A DNA stretch of 64,000 bases, taken from the NCBI RefSeq assembly GCF_017353175.1, contig NZ_JAFMYW010000002.1, positions 1 to 64,000 on the forward strand, in the 5' to 3' direction. This stretch comes from Fibrella forsythiae (GTDB lineage Bacteria; Bacteroidota; Bacteroidia; Cytophagales; Spirosomataceae). This document shows, in pieces, positions 16,501 through 27,200 of this stretch (the first letter of the stretch is position 1; each line of letters begins with the position of its first letter). A model generated the notes under the pieces. The model did no database searches and was not told where the DNA came from. It saw only the letters and a program-made list of their open reading frames with translations. The translations under genes were made by a program, and so were the position numbers.

Positions 16501-19500
16501 CCGGGGTGACTTCAGCCAATCTGGTGCTGACCAATTTACAGACTAGTAACGCGGGTACGTATCGGGTGCGGGTTACCGGAGCTGCGACTTGTAACAGTGA
16601 ATTGGCTGTCAGCAATGCCGTTACGCTGACGATCAACACCCCGGTAACAATTACCACACAACCCACCGTCCAGCAGGTTTGCGAAGGGAGTAACGCTACG
16701 TTCTCCGTACAGGCTACGGGCAGCATTACAGGCTACCAATGGTACCGTAATGGCACAGCCATTAATGGAGCCACTAGCGCCAGCTACCAACTGACGACCA
16801 GCATCGCCAATAACGACGAACAATACAAAGTAGACATAATTGGCCCCTGTGGCACTCTTACCAGCAATCAGGTGACACTGACTGTCAGCGCCAAACCTGT
16901 CATCGCGCTCCAGCCTGTGGGGGCCACCCGGTGCGTAGGTGACAATTACAGCTTTACGGCAACCGTTACTGGCGACGCTACCTACCAATGGCAGAAAGAT
17001 GGAACTGTTCTGGCCGATGAAGCGGGTAACATTAGCGGGGCGACAACCGCTCGGCTAACGCTGACCGATCTGTGCGCCACCTGCGATCCGGGTAGTTATG
17101 TTCTGGTTGTGACCGGATCGGGCAGTTGTAATGCCACCCAGCTACACACCAATGCGGCGGTACTGGTGGTCAATACACCGGTTGCCATCACTGCTCAACC
17201 TCAGGCTGTTACAGTCTGCGAGGGAGGTGATGCTACGTTTACGGTGCAGGCTATCGGGACTATTAATGGCTATCAGTGGTATCGCAACGGCACAGCCATC
17301 GCGGGGGCTACCAGCGCCAGCTATCCATTGACTAGTAGCCTCATCAACCATAACGACAAGTATAAGGTGGAGGTGCAGGGGGCTTGCGGCAACCTGACCA
17401 GCACTGAAGTGACGCTGAGCGTGAATGCCAAGCCCCTGATCACGGCTCAGCCTACTGGAGCCACTAAGTGCGTGGGAGAGGGGTACACCCTTTCTGTTTC
17501 AGGAACAAACGTGGGTTCGTACCAGTGGCAAAAAGATGGGAATGACATTGTGGGGGCTACCTCGGCCGAGCTGCTACTTAACCCCCTTTCTCTAGCCAGC
17601 GCAGGCAGCTACCGGGTGCGTTTGAGCGGAGCCGCCACCTGTGCCGGGAAGTCTCTTTTGAGCAATCAGGTGGTATTGCAGATGAACACTCCTGTTACCA
17701 TCAGTAGCCAGCCTGTTGCTACCGCAGGTTGCGAAGGCAGCCTGGCAACGTTCTCAATTCAAGCTAGCGGTACAATCACGGGCTATCAGTGGTACCGTAA
17801 TGGTGCGGCTATAAACGGGGCTACGTCGGCTAGCTATCAGTTGACTACCGCCGTAACTGACGATAACAATACGTACAAGGTCGATGTGCAGGGCCCATGC
17901 GGAACGGTCACCAGTACTGAAGTGAGCCTGAGAGTGAACAGGAAGCCCACCATCACGGCCCAACCAGTAGGGGCGATCAAGTGTGTGGGTGAGGCGTATA
18001 CGTTTGCCGTTACAGCAGGCGACCCCGGGGCGTATCAATGGCAGAAAGACGGCGCTGATATTGTCGGAGCTACCTCGGCCAATCTGGTGTTGACCAATTT
18101 ACAGACAGCCAACGCCGGTACGTATCGGGTACGGGTTAGCGGAGCCGCGACTTGTAATGCTGCATCACTGGTCAGTAACGAAGTCACCCTGGTCATCAAC
18201 ACGCCGGTAACAATCAGTGCTCAACCTCAAGGAACTACAGTTTGCGAAGGCAGTAATGCTACGTTTACAGTTCAGGCGTCTGGGACCATCACTGGTTACC
18301 AGTGGTACCGTAACGGCTCTGCCATCAACGGAGCGACCTCAGCCAGCTACCAATTGCTAACCAGCCCAGCTAACAACGACGATAAATTTAAGGTCGACGT
18401 AATTGGAAGCTGTGGTACCATCATTAGTAATGAAATCGCTTTGGGCATTAATGCCAAGCCAGTTATCACGGCTCAGCCGGTGGGGTCTGTCAAGTGTGTG
18501 GGTGAGGGATATACCTTCGTCGTCACAGGTACTTCCATCGGTACATATCAATGGCAAAAAGACGGTGTAGATATTGCCGGAGCGACCTCAGCCAATCTGG
18601 TGATAGGTGCGATACAGATCGCAAATGCAGGTACGTATCGGGTACGCATCACAGGAGCCGCAACCTGTAACAACGAATTACTGGTCAGTAACGAAGCTGT
18701 TCTAGTGGTCAACACGCCGGTAACGATCAGTGCCCAACCTCAGGCAACTACAGTTTGCGAAGGCAGCAATGCTACGTTTAGCGTACAAGCCACTGGCACC
18801 ATTACGGGGTATCAATGGTACCGCAACGGTACGGCTATTTCAGGGGCAACTTCATCCAGCTACCAGTTGCTGACCAGCACCGCTAATAACAACGACAAAT
18901 TCAAGGTCGATGTGATCGGTAGTTGTGGCACAGCGATCAGCAGTGAAGTGGGTTTGGGTGTCAATGCAAAGCCTGTCATTACGGCTCAGCCCGTTGGGTC
19001 AATCAAATGCTTAGGTGAGGGGTATACCTTTACTGTCACAGGTACGTCCATCGGCACATATCAGTGGCAACGCGATGGTGTAGATATTGCCGGAGCGACT
19101 TCGGCTAACCTGGTGCTGACCAATTTACAGACAGCCAACGCCGGTGTGTATCGGGTACGGGTTGGCGGAGCCGCGACCTGTAATAACGAATCACTGGTCA
19201 GTAGTGAGGTCGTTCTGGTGGTTAATACGCCGGTAACGATCAGTGCCCAACCTCAGGCAACTACGGTTTGTGAAGGAAGTAGTGCAACGTTCGCTGTGCA
19301 GGCCAACGGCTCCATTACGGGGTATCAGTGGTATCGTAACGGAACCGCTATTTCAGGCGCAACCTCAGCTAGTTACCAGCTGACCGTCAGTAGCGCCAAT
19401 AATAATGAGCAATACAGGGTAGACGTGCAGGGCGCCTGTGGTACGGTGACCAGCATTGGCGTGGAACTGACGGTTAACGCCAAACCGGTGTTCACCGCCC

Positions 19501-22490
19501 AGCCCGTTGGAGCCGCCAGATGCGTAGGTGAGGCCTATATATTCTCGGTAACGGCCAGCGGTGCCATCACCAGCTACCAATGGCAACGCAACGGCGTCGA
19601 TATTGCCGGGGCCACGGCCGCTACTTATACCATAGCAGCCATTCAGCCGGGCGATGCAGGAACGTATCAGGTAGCATTGACGGGAGCAGCCACTTGCGGA
19701 AATGAACGTCTTACCAGTGCCGGGGCTATGCTGGTGGTTAACGTACCTATCCAGGTCACAACACCACTTGTTTCGCAAACGATCTGTGAGGGTAGCCCCG
19801 TCACGTTTACCCCTTCGGCAACCGGTACCATTACGGGCTACCGCTGGTACCGGAATGGGCAGTTGCTGAACACTACCGATCCAACCTACACGCTGACAGC
19901 CACGCTGGCCAACCAGAATGATACCTATCGGGTCGAGCTGATCGGTCCATGCGGCACGGTTACTTCTACCGAAGCAACGCTGGCCATTATTCGGATTGAG
20001 ACGCCGACGATCACCTCCAACAAACCTGATGGAATGTGCGTTGGCCAGCAGACCACCCTGACGGCGAATGGTTGCACCGGCACAGTCACCTGGTTCCGTG
20101 ATGGCAATGCTGTCGGGTCAGGAAATACATTAACTACCGGAGAGACAGGTACGTATACCGCTTCCTGCGCCAATCAGGGGTGTGCCCTTCAACCACGGAG
20201 CAACGCCGTTCAGGTCATTCAATTATCGCCCGTCGCCTTTACAGCGGCCGTGCAGAACGTGACGTGTTTTGCGGGCAACAACGGGGCAGTGACAATAAAC
20301 CCCGCTGGTGCCGCAGGAGCGCCTTACGTCGTGCGCTGGACTAATCCGGCCGGTTTGACCAGTTCAACGATTGGAAATTTGACGGCGGGCACGTATGCCT
20401 TTACCATTACCGACCGGATCGGATGTACGGTCGCTGGTAGTCAGGGGATCACGCAACCTACTCAGCCTTCTGGCAGTGTTGTCGCCACCGACGTAACCTG
20501 TAACGGGCGAAAAGATGGCCGATTGGTCTTGAACGCCCGCAGTGACTACGGGGGATATATCTACAGCGTGAACGGTGGTACTCCCGTCGCTTTCTCTGCC
20601 GGAGCTACCCAAACGCTGACCAACCTGGATCAGGGTACGTATACCATTCGGATTACCGATGCCCGCAATTGCGAGGTGCTGGCGGCTACAGCGGTAACAA
20701 TCAACCAACCTACGGCCCTGACGGTGCTGACTAGTCTGGTGAAGCAACCTCTCTCGGCTGATTCGAAAGACGGTAGCGTCGAGATAAATGCATTGGGTGG
20801 GACGGGGCCATACACGGTGCGCTGGTACGATGCCAGTGGAGCCGAGTTGACCACGCCAGTACAGACAACGGTCACCGCTACGAGCCTCATCAGTCGCTTG
20901 TCGCCCGTGGGTGGTGGCGTTTACCGGGCCGTAGTCAGAGACAAAAACGGATGTGAACAAGCACAGACTCAAACCCTGGTGGCTCCCCCTCGACTGGTGG
21001 CAACGATCACCACAACACCGATCTCGTGCTTTGGCCGTAACGACGGAACCGCGACGGTATCGGTAACAGGCGGGGTAACGTTTACCACAACCCCAGCTTA
21101 CCGAATCGGCTGGCGCAGACAGGGTACGACCACGACCATTGGCGGAGGACTCACCGTCTCGAGCCTGGCTCCAGGTACGTATGAGGCCATCATAACCGAT
21201 GCAAACGGCATTTCGACCTCCGCAACCGTGTCATTGACCGAGCCTGCCCTGCTGAAAACGACCGTCAGCCAGATACTGCCCAATTACTGCACCAACCTGC
21301 CGCTGGGCGAGGTGACGCTGCAAACCGAAGGCGGACGAGCACCTTACCGCATCACCTGGAACGGCAACGCGATCCCTGGCAACACGGTGACCAAATTACC
21401 AGGCGGGCGGCAAACATTCACCGTGACGGATGCGTCGGGATGCGTAGCCACCACCGAAGCCATCGTGCCCGACAACGCAACGGCGTTCAATACCAGCATC
21501 GCTTACACTGCGCCAACCTGCTTTGGCCGCTGCGACGGTACGTTGATCTCGACGGTGCAGGGCGGTAATGCACCCTACCAGTATAGCTGGCGGAACCTGT
21601 CGGCTACCACGCCAACGGCCTTCAGCGTGTGCGGCACTGGCGAAACGGCCCTGACCATTCAGGATGCCAAAGGGTGCATTATCACCTCAGCCGTTGTGTC
21701 ACTGACAGCCCCCGCACCCCGCGTACTGGGCCTGCCGGCTACTCAGGAGGTGTGCCCGTCGAAACCGTTCGAGTTGAGCGCGGCTTCGCTAACCTGGGGC
21801 AAAACCTTCGTCTGGACACTGCCCAACAGCACCACTCAGACCGGAGCAACCATTCAGGCCAGTGGCGTAGGTACGTATCAGATCACGGTGCTCGACGAAA
21901 ATAGTTGCGGTGGGCAGGGAACAATACTCGTCAGGCAGTTCTCTACGGTCAATCAGCTCTTCACGATGCCCAGTGAGGCGGTGGCCGGAAAATCAGTCGT
22001 GGCGATTGACCTGACCAGCCCTGCTCCGACCAGTATTCGCTGGGAAGTACCGGGGGGCACCATCGTCAGTCAGGATACCTATCAGGCCAAGTTCAGTTTT
22101 GCGCAGGTAGGTACGTTCAGCGTCACCGAAATAGCCACGGTCGATAATTGCGACTATCGCCTGACTAAGGCCATCGACATTAAAGCTAACCTCGACGATA
22201 ACGGCTTTCCTCGTCCGATGAATGTAGCGCCGATCGAGGTGACGGTGATGAGCAATCCAACTGTAGGCACTACCCTGCAACTGGCCATTGCTAACCCGGC
22301 CGACGAGGATTTTTCGGTGACCGTGCAACCCATTACCGGCCATCAGCGCGTCTTCGGCCAGGAATACAGTAAGCATGGTTCTAATCTGCTGACGATCAGC
22401 TTGCCTGGTACGGTCACCGACGGACTTTACATCCTGACGGTGCAGACCGCTACCGTCCGCATCACCAAACAAATTCTGGTTACCCGATAA
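13584..22490 (+). CDS. giant Ig-like/SprB-repeat adhesin with T9SS sorting tail
   Basis: This protein of 2968 residues has a signal segment near residues 33-51 (VIRLLLVMLFCFIWMQQGVA). Twenty-four Ig-like modules then alternate in two types up to about residue 2135. Type A begins QPVGATRCVG-like and has YQWQKDG (12 copies); type B begins with a (V/I)CEGS-like motif and has YQWYRNG and GSCGTVTS (12 copies). Each module has paired cysteines. A further Ig-like unit, about six SprB-type repeats (CFGRNDGTATV, GGNAPYQYSW; ~2215-2710), a PKD-like part and a type A T9SS sorting domain (~2882-2968, ending TKQILVTR) follow. It should be secreted by T9SS as a surface fibre for adhesion or gliding. First gene of a four-gene operon. 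Confidence 0.88.
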   Translation: MIPPLLVHCQISQDSPADLRSLPTHNRGAGYVIRLLLVMLFCFIWMQQGVAQCVLAITKQPVGATRCVGDTYSFSVTNTGLGTYQWQKDGVDLIDEVGNISGATTAELTLTDLCATCDPGEYVLVVTGTGACQGQTVRSNAARLIVNSPVAITTQPTNQQVCENSIATFTVQTSGIVSSYQWFSNGVLINGATSRDYLVRVNNTLNGNKYKVAITSSCGTVTSDEVTLEVTAKPTVTLQPVGATKCVGDNYTFTVTATNAGGYQWLKDGVDLIDEAGNISGSTTNKLTLTNLCATCDPGSYVLDVEGVDACAATVISTSAAVLLVNTPVTINTQPAAQQVCEGSTATFAIQVDGTVTGYQWYRNGAAINGATSASYQLTTNAANNNERYKVEVQGPCGTVTSNEVVLTVSAEPVITLQPVGATRCVGDNYSFTATVTGDATYQWQKDGVDLIDEAGNISGATTARLTLTDLCATCDPGNYVLVVTGTGSCNATQLRTNAAVLVVNTPVAIRAQPQATTVCEGSNATFSIQANGTITTYQWYRNGAAINGATAASYQLTTSNANNNDRFKVDVVGSCGTVTSNEVALGVNAKPVITAQPVGATKCVGEAYTFTVAGTSIGSYQWQKDGVDIAGATSANLVLTNLQTGNAGTYRVRITGAATCNNESLVSSEVVLVVNTPVTISAQPQATTICEGSNATFSVQANGTITGYQWYRNGTAISGATSANYQLTTSLSIDNDKFKVDVIGSCGTVTSEEVTLGVNAKPVITAQPMGATKCVGEAYTLSITASNAGSFQWQKGSIDIAGATSANLVLINLQTNNVGTYRVRITGAAACSTESLVSSEAVLVINTLVTISAQPKGTTVCEGSTATFTVQASGIINSYQWYRNGTAISGATAASYQLTTSNANNNDRFKVDVVGSCGTVTSNEVALGVNAKPVITAQPVGATKCVGEAYTFTVAGTSIGSYQWQKDGVDIAGVTSANLVLTNLQTSNAGTYRVRVTGAATCNSELAVSNAVTLTINTPVTITTQPTVQQVCEGSNATFSVQATGSITGYQWYRNGTAINGATSASYQLTTSIANNDEQYKVDIIGPCGTLTSNQVTLTVSAKPVIALQPVGATRCVGDNYSFTATVTGDATYQWQKDGTVLADEAGNISGATTARLTLTDLCATCDPGSYVLVVTGSGSCNATQLHTNAAVLVVNTPVAITAQPQAVTVCEGGDATFTVQAIGTINGYQWYRNGTAIAGATSASYPLTSSLINHNDKYKVEVQGACGNLTSTEVTLSVNAKPLITAQPTGATKCVGEGYTLSVSGTNVGSYQWQKDGNDIVGATSAELLLNPLSLASAGSYRVRLSGAATCAGKSLLSNQVVLQMNTPVTISSQPVATAGCEGSLATFSIQASGTITGYQWYRNGAAINGATSASYQLTTAVTDDNNTYKVDVQGPCGTVTSTEVSLRVNRKPTITAQPVGAIKCVGEAYTFAVTAGDPGAYQWQKDGADIVGATSANLVLTNLQTANAGTYRVRVSGAATCNAASLVSNEVTLVINTPVTISAQPQGTTVCEGSNATFTVQASGTITGYQWYRNGSAINGATSASYQLLTSPANNDDKFKVDVIGSCGTIISNEIALGINAKPVITAQPVGSVKCVGEGYTFVVTGTSIGTYQWQKDGVDIAGATSANLVIGAIQIANAGTYRVRITGAATCNNELLVSNEAVLVVNTPVTISAQPQATTVCEGSNATFSVQATGTITGYQWYRNGTAISGATSSSYQLLTSTANNNDKFKVDVIGSCGTAISSEVGLGVNAKPVITAQPVGSIKCLGEGYTFTVTGTSIGTYQWQRDGVDIAGATSANLVLTNLQTANAGVYRVRVGGAATCNNESLVSSEVVLVVNTPVTISAQPQATTVCEGSSATFAVQANGSITGYQWYRNGTAISGATSASYQLTVSSANNNEQYRVDVQGACGTVTSIGVELTVNAKPVFTAQPVGAARCVGEAYIFSVTASGAITSYQWQRNGVDIAGATAATYTIAAIQPGDAGTYQVALTGAATCGNERLTSAGAMLVVNVPIQVTTPLVSQTICEGSPVTFTPSATGTITGYRWYRNGQLLNTTDPTYTLTATLANQNDTYRVELIGPCGTVTSTEATLAIIRIETPTITSNKPDGMCVGQQTTLTANGCTGTVTWFRDGNAVGSGNTLTTGETGTYTASCANQGCALQPRSNAVQVIQLSPVAFTAAVQNVTCFAGNNGAVTINPAGAAGAPYVVRWTNPAGLTSSTIGNLTAGTYAFTITDRIGCTVAGSQGITQPTQPSGSVVATDVTCNGRKDGRLVLNARSDYGGYIYSVNGGTPVAFSAGATQTLTNLDQGTYTIRITDARNCEVLAATAVTINQPTALTVLTSLVKQPLSADSKDGSVEINALGGTGPYTVRWYDASGAELTTPVQTTVTATSLISRLSPVGGGVYRAVVRDKNGCEQAQTQTLVAPPRLVATITTTPISCFGRNDGTATVSVTGGVTFTTTPAYRIGWRRQGTTTTIGGGLTVSSLAPGTYEAIITDANGISTSATVSLTEPALLKTTVSQILPNYCTNLPLGEVTLQTEGGRAPYRITWNGNAIPGNTVTKLPGGRQTFTVTDASGCVATTEAIVPDNATAFNTSIAYTAPTCFGRCDGTLISTVQGGNAPYQYSWRNLSATTPTAFSVCGTGETALTIQDAKGCIITSAVVSLTAPAPRVLGLPATQEVCPSKPFELSAASLTWGKTFVWTLPNSTTQTGATIQASGVGTYQITVLDENSCGGQGTILVRQFSTVNQLFTMPSEAVAGKSVVAIDLTSPAPTSIRWEVPGGTIVSQDTYQAKFSFAQVGTFSVTEIATVDNCDYRLTKAIDIKANLDDNGFPRPMNVAPIEVTVMSNPTVGTTLQLAIANPADEDFSVTVQPITGHQRVFGQEYSKHGSNLLTISLPGTVTDGLYILTVQTATVRITKQILVTR

Positions 22491-22523
22491 TCGCCCATCA
22501 CGCTCATTTAATCGGTTCGTTTA

Positions 22524-24257
22524 ATGCAACAACTACGTCATTTTCGCAATGGGCTGGGCCTGCTGCTCGGCCTGGTACTGAGTAACTGCCCGATGGGTCA
22601 GTCGGTGCTGGCGCAATCGGTAGACCTCGGTTCCATCGGTAAAGCCAAACCCCTGGTGGTATCCGGGGGGCTGGGGGCCAACACTATCTTCAACGCGGGC
22701 CTGCCCAACGCTGAGGGGCCTCTCAATTATTTTCTATCAGGAAACCTGAATCTGAATTTCTTCGGGACCATCAACGTGCCGCTCACGTTCAACTATTCGA
22801 ACCGGCGGCTGGCGCTCTCGCAGGGATATTCGTTCAATCAGCTCAGTCTTCACCCGACCTACAAATGGGTGACGGCGCACATTGGTACCAATTACATGAC
22901 GTTTTCGCCGTATACCCTCAACGGCCATCAGTTTGTAGGCGCGGGGGTAGAAGCAACGCCCGGTAAGTGGAACGTGCAGGCTATGGCCGGGCGGCTCTTG
23001 CAGGCCCAGTTTACTGACACTACCACCACCGGCCCCACCTTTCGCCGGATGGGCTACGGCCTGAAAGTAGGGTATAACCCCGGCAACTACCTGGTGGGCC
23101 TGACGTTGTTCAACGCCAAGGATGACCCTACCACGATTCCGGATACCCAACGCCGGTTCATGAACCAGGTAGTGACGCCCAAAGACAACATGGTGGTTAG
23201 CCTGAACTTCGGTACCACGCTTTTCCACGCCCTGCAAATCAACGCCGAATACGCCAACAGTGTGGTTACCAAAGACCAGTCGCCCAATTACGAACGGGTT
23301 CCGATGCGGTCGCTGGCGGGCGTGTTTGTGCGGGGTAACGCTACTTCCGAGTCATACAACGCACTTAAGGTGGGAGCCAATTACAACATCGCCAAAACGA
23401 AGACCATCGTGGGCGCGGGTTACGAGCGCATCGACCCCAACTACACCACGCTGGGCGGCTATTATTTTGTCAATGATCTGGCCAACTACACACTCAATGT
23501 CAGCCAGACATTGCGCGGCGGTAAATTGCAACTGAGCGGTAACGTGGGCTTGCAGGAAGACGACATCAAGAAGCAAAAAGCAAACAAACAGCGGCGGTTC
23601 GTAGGGTCGCTGGTAGCCAGTGCCCAGTTGCAGGAAGGCTTTACGATGGGCATCAATTACTCCAATTTTCAATCGTACCGCTTCCTGAACGACACCTACT
23701 CGCGGCTGGTGCGGGTGCCGGGACAGATCATCGACACGCTGGCTTACTCGCTGGTGTCGCAGACCATTGGTTATAATGCCAACAAAGTGCTGACGAAAAC
23801 CGACACCCGCTCATCGCAGCTCAGCTTCGTGGCCACCTACGTAGGGTCGCAAAGTGCGCGGGCCAACATCACCGACGCAGACAGCAAAACCCGGATTCTG
23901 AACGCCAGCCTGACGTACTCAATGGGTTTTATGCCACAGAAAGCCTCGTTGAATGCCTCGCTGTCGTATTTCCGCAATGCGTTGCCTACCGGAACCATCC
24001 AGGGTATTGGCCCCACTTTTGGCCTGCAGAAAACTTTTCTGGAAACCCTCAACACGACGCTGAACCTGTCGGCGCTGAACGTGAATACCAGCCTGGTAAC
24101 CCCTGAAGGATCAGGTAATTCACTGGCCATCAACGCCCAGCTGCTGGCTAATATGCGGGTGGGACAGCACCATGCCTTCAATTTCATCACAGCAGTGGTC
24201 AGCACCCAGCCTGCTACCTACGTCAGCGGTAACGTTGGCTATAACTTCTCGTTTTAA
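22524..24257 (+). CDS. outer-membrane beta-barrel protein of the adhesin operon
   Basis: A signal peptide (residues 1-31, ending SVLAQS) precedes a protein made almost wholly of alternating amphipathic strands (SLNFGTTLFHALQINAEYAN, SLVASAQLQEGFTMGINYSN) and closing with aromatic GNVGYNFSF, as in outer-membrane barrels. The family is not recognised by name. It starts 33 bases after the adhesin gene, and its TAA overlaps the ATG of the next gene (TAATG at 24255-24259), so translation is coupled. A role as partner or anchor of the giant surface proteins is inferred from this context. Confidence 0.7.
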   Translation: MQQLRHFRNGLGLLLGLVLSNCPMGQSVLAQSVDLGSIGKAKPLVVSGGLGANTIFNAGLPNAEGPLNYFLSGNLNLNFFGTINVPLTFNYSNRRLALSQGYSFNQLSLHPTYKWVTAHIGTNYMTFSPYTLNGHQFVGAGVEATPGKWNVQAMAGRLLQAQFTDTTTTGPTFRRMGYGLKVGYNPGNYLVGLTLFNAKDDPTTIPDTQRRFMNQVVTPKDNMVVSLNFGTTLFHALQINAEYANSVVTKDQSPNYERVPMRSLAGVFVRGNATSESYNALKVGANYNIAKTKTIVGAGYERIDPNYTTLGGYYFVNDLANYTLNVSQTLRGGKLQLSGNVGLQEDDIKKQKANKQRRFVGSLVASAQLQEGFTMGINYSNFQSYRFLNDTYSRLVRVPGQIIDTLAYSLVSQTIGYNANKVLTKTDTRSSQLSFVATYVGSQSARANITDADSKTRILNASLTYSMGFMPQKASLNASLSYFRNALPTGTIQGIGPTFGLQKTFLETLNTTLNLSALNVNTSLVTPEGSGNSLAINAQLLANMRVGQHHAFNFITAVVSTQPATYVSGNVGYNFSF

Positions 24258-27200
24258 TGACCCGCCCTATGCCAACTTTACATACTTTTTCTTGTCAACT
24301 ACGTCAGTGGGTACTGACCGGGCTGGGTACGTTGCTGTTGCTGCTTGGGTACGTTCCCGCGCAGGCGCAGGAGTTTTACCCGGTGGTAGCCCGATTTACC
24401 CAATTGCCGCCCTATCCGGTTTATCTGGCCGATTTCAGCAACCCGTCGCAGACTAACCTGTCTATTCAGGTGCAGCAAAACGACCGGTCTATCGCCACAC
24501 GGCCCTTCCGTATTCGCATCTACATCGAAGGGCAGGGGTTTCAGATTCAGAGTACCGATCTGGTGCAGGGTGAACCCCCGCTGACGCTTAGTTTCGGGCA
24601 GGTGTACAACCTCCCCGCCGAGCAGGTAGCCAATTATTTCAAGCAGTACAACCTGAAAGTCAGCGCCGCGCAGTATGCCCGACCCTTTAGCGAAGGGGCA
24701 TTCCGGTTTGGCGTTGAAATTATTGATTTTGCCACCAATCGGCCTATTTCGGGTGTGCAGTGGGCCAATCCTGTCTGGATCACCATCAACGAGCCTCCCG
24801 TCTGGGTCATGCCGCAGAACGCCGTCACGATGGTGCCGACCCTGCCGCAGAACATCGTTTTCCAGTGGTCGCCGCGCCATACGAACGTGAGCGACGTGGA
24901 GTATGAATTCACCATCACCGATCTGATGATCAACGGCGGGTTTGCCGGGAACGTGCAGAACCTCTTTCTGGCCCAGCCGGCCTACTACAAAACCCGTACC
25001 CGCGCCACCACGCTGGTCTACGACCCCACCATGCCGCCCCTGGTTCCCGGACGTACCTATGCCTACCGGGTAGAGGCTATTGCCAAACGCGGCCGCGAAG
25101 ACGTAGGCGTATTTCGGAACAACGGGTTCTCTGAAATTCAGCACTTCAGCTATGGTACTCCGCTGCTTCCCCCCTCCAATCTACGGCTAGCGTGGAATGA
25201 TGGTAATCCCAATGAAGCCAATCTGAACTGGAAAGGAGAAGCAAATCACCAGTCGTTTGTGGTCGAGATTCGGGAAAAAGGTCAAAATGGGCCATGGCGT
25301 AGTACCACGATTAATCCGCAGGCAACGGGGCTCTACAACAGCTTTGCCTTCAACGGCCTCGACCCGACCAAAGCCTATGAAGCACGGGTATCGGCAGCGG
25401 GGGGCGACGGGCAGCGGACTACATCGGTGGTGGTACCGCTTGCCGTATCGGCGGTGGCGACCAAACAAACTGATTTTTCGGTGAAAGGGACGCTGACCTG
25501 GGCGTATGCCGCTAGCGAAGAAGCGTTCACTCAGCCCGGAAACCTGATTAGCGCCGGCAATCTCCCGGCCTCCAGGCGACTCACCCGGCAACCCTTAACG
25601 GACCCACGCGCCGGTAGTCGGCAGTTTACCTTAAAAGATGCCGTCATCAGCCTTTACAACACGGGCGACGCCGTGGTTGACGCGGCTACCTTCGGGCAAA
25701 AACGAGGTCAGTACCAACTGATTGAAACGGTGTCGACCAACGCGCAGGGCGAGTACGAGTTTAAGGGCGCCAACATTAAACTGCTGCGCAACGCCCGGAA
25801 TCTGTACCTCCACGCCCGGTTCAAAAATAACGCCTTCGGTGAAGCTTTCGCGCCGTTGCGCCTGCCTGCCAGTCTGGTAGGGACGATAAAGGCTACAGAT
25901 ATGGTGCTGATTGCCAACACGTTCCGGTACGCGCCTACGCTGATTGTGCAGCCAAATATACCCCTCCCATTTGTTGAGGAGGTGGCCCTGTACCGGCTCA
26001 GGTCGGTCGTGGAAGCCAACCCCTACCTACGCGAAGAAGGCAACGCAGCCAACCGCCGCGAGGTGCGTTACAACAACGACACATACCTGGAAGTAGCCAC
26101 CTTTGGCCCCAACAAGGTGCAGCCGCGCCTCTTTACCAACCACCTATACAACGATCAATTGGTGATGGGGGTGAAAGAGCGGGGGGGGGATACACAGTTT
26201 TTTCCCATCACGGGGGTAGAAGCCGTGGAAGCCGGACAGACCATGACGGTAGCCGACCAGTTTAGGTACGCTGCCGCCCAACGACGTATCCGGGGTGTGG
26301 TGGCTCGGGGTACAGCGCAGAATCCTGTTGCTAATGTGACGGTGGAGGTGCTTAACCAACCCTATAAAACAGACAAAAACGGGGTGTATGAGGCCATTAT
26401 CCCAGCCTCGGTCCCTGTGCGGGAGTCGTTTTATGTGGCCGCCATTGACCCACTCGACCATACAGTAAGCGTGCGGGAACGTCCTACCTACGAAGGGTAC
26501 AGTCTGGAGCAAAACTTCCTGCTGACGCTACGTGAGGTGAAGGTGACAGGCAGCGTGATAAACAACACGCAAAAGCCAATCGAGGCAGCAGTCGTGACGC
26601 TGGGGAGCCTCAGTACCAAAACCAGCGCCGATGGTTCGTTTACATTTAGCCTCAGCGAAGGTGCCCTGAAAAACCTTAAAAAAGACAAAGGCACCGTCTC
26701 GATCCGCGCCGATGACTATGTCACGGTGAAGATGCCAATTGACTCATTTGCTTTGAAAACCAAAGACCCGGAGCGCTATGAACGGCTGAATATCAAGCTC
26801 GACGGGGCGATAAAACAATTTCGGGTACTTGTTTTCAAAGGACAGGACAAGCGCAACGCACTGGGTATGCGCAACCTGAGCGACTCGTTATCGGGAATTA
26901 CGTACTTCGACGTACCCATTACTGTCAACGGCCAGGAGGTACAATCGAATAAAGAACCTGGCTACCGGGGTAAAACAAACAAAACCGAGCTGACCATCGC
27001 CTTTGCCAACCCACCAGGCGCGAAGGAATTATACACGGAAAAAACCGTGACGGTGAAACTGCCGGAGAAGCCTCATAACCGCGATACCGTCTACACGTTC
27101 CGGGTACGGCTCAAACCCGCGCAGTACATTGCCGGGGTAGTGCTCGACAGCACGCTGTTTGTAGAGGGCCTGCATACGGAGGCCGACAGTCTGCTCAAAC

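Noticed and set aside
13760-19990. Regular repeat array that could suggest CRISPR or tandem satellite DNA
   Set aside because: The units are 240-290 bases, in frame, and encode Ig-like modules, so they are coding repeats.
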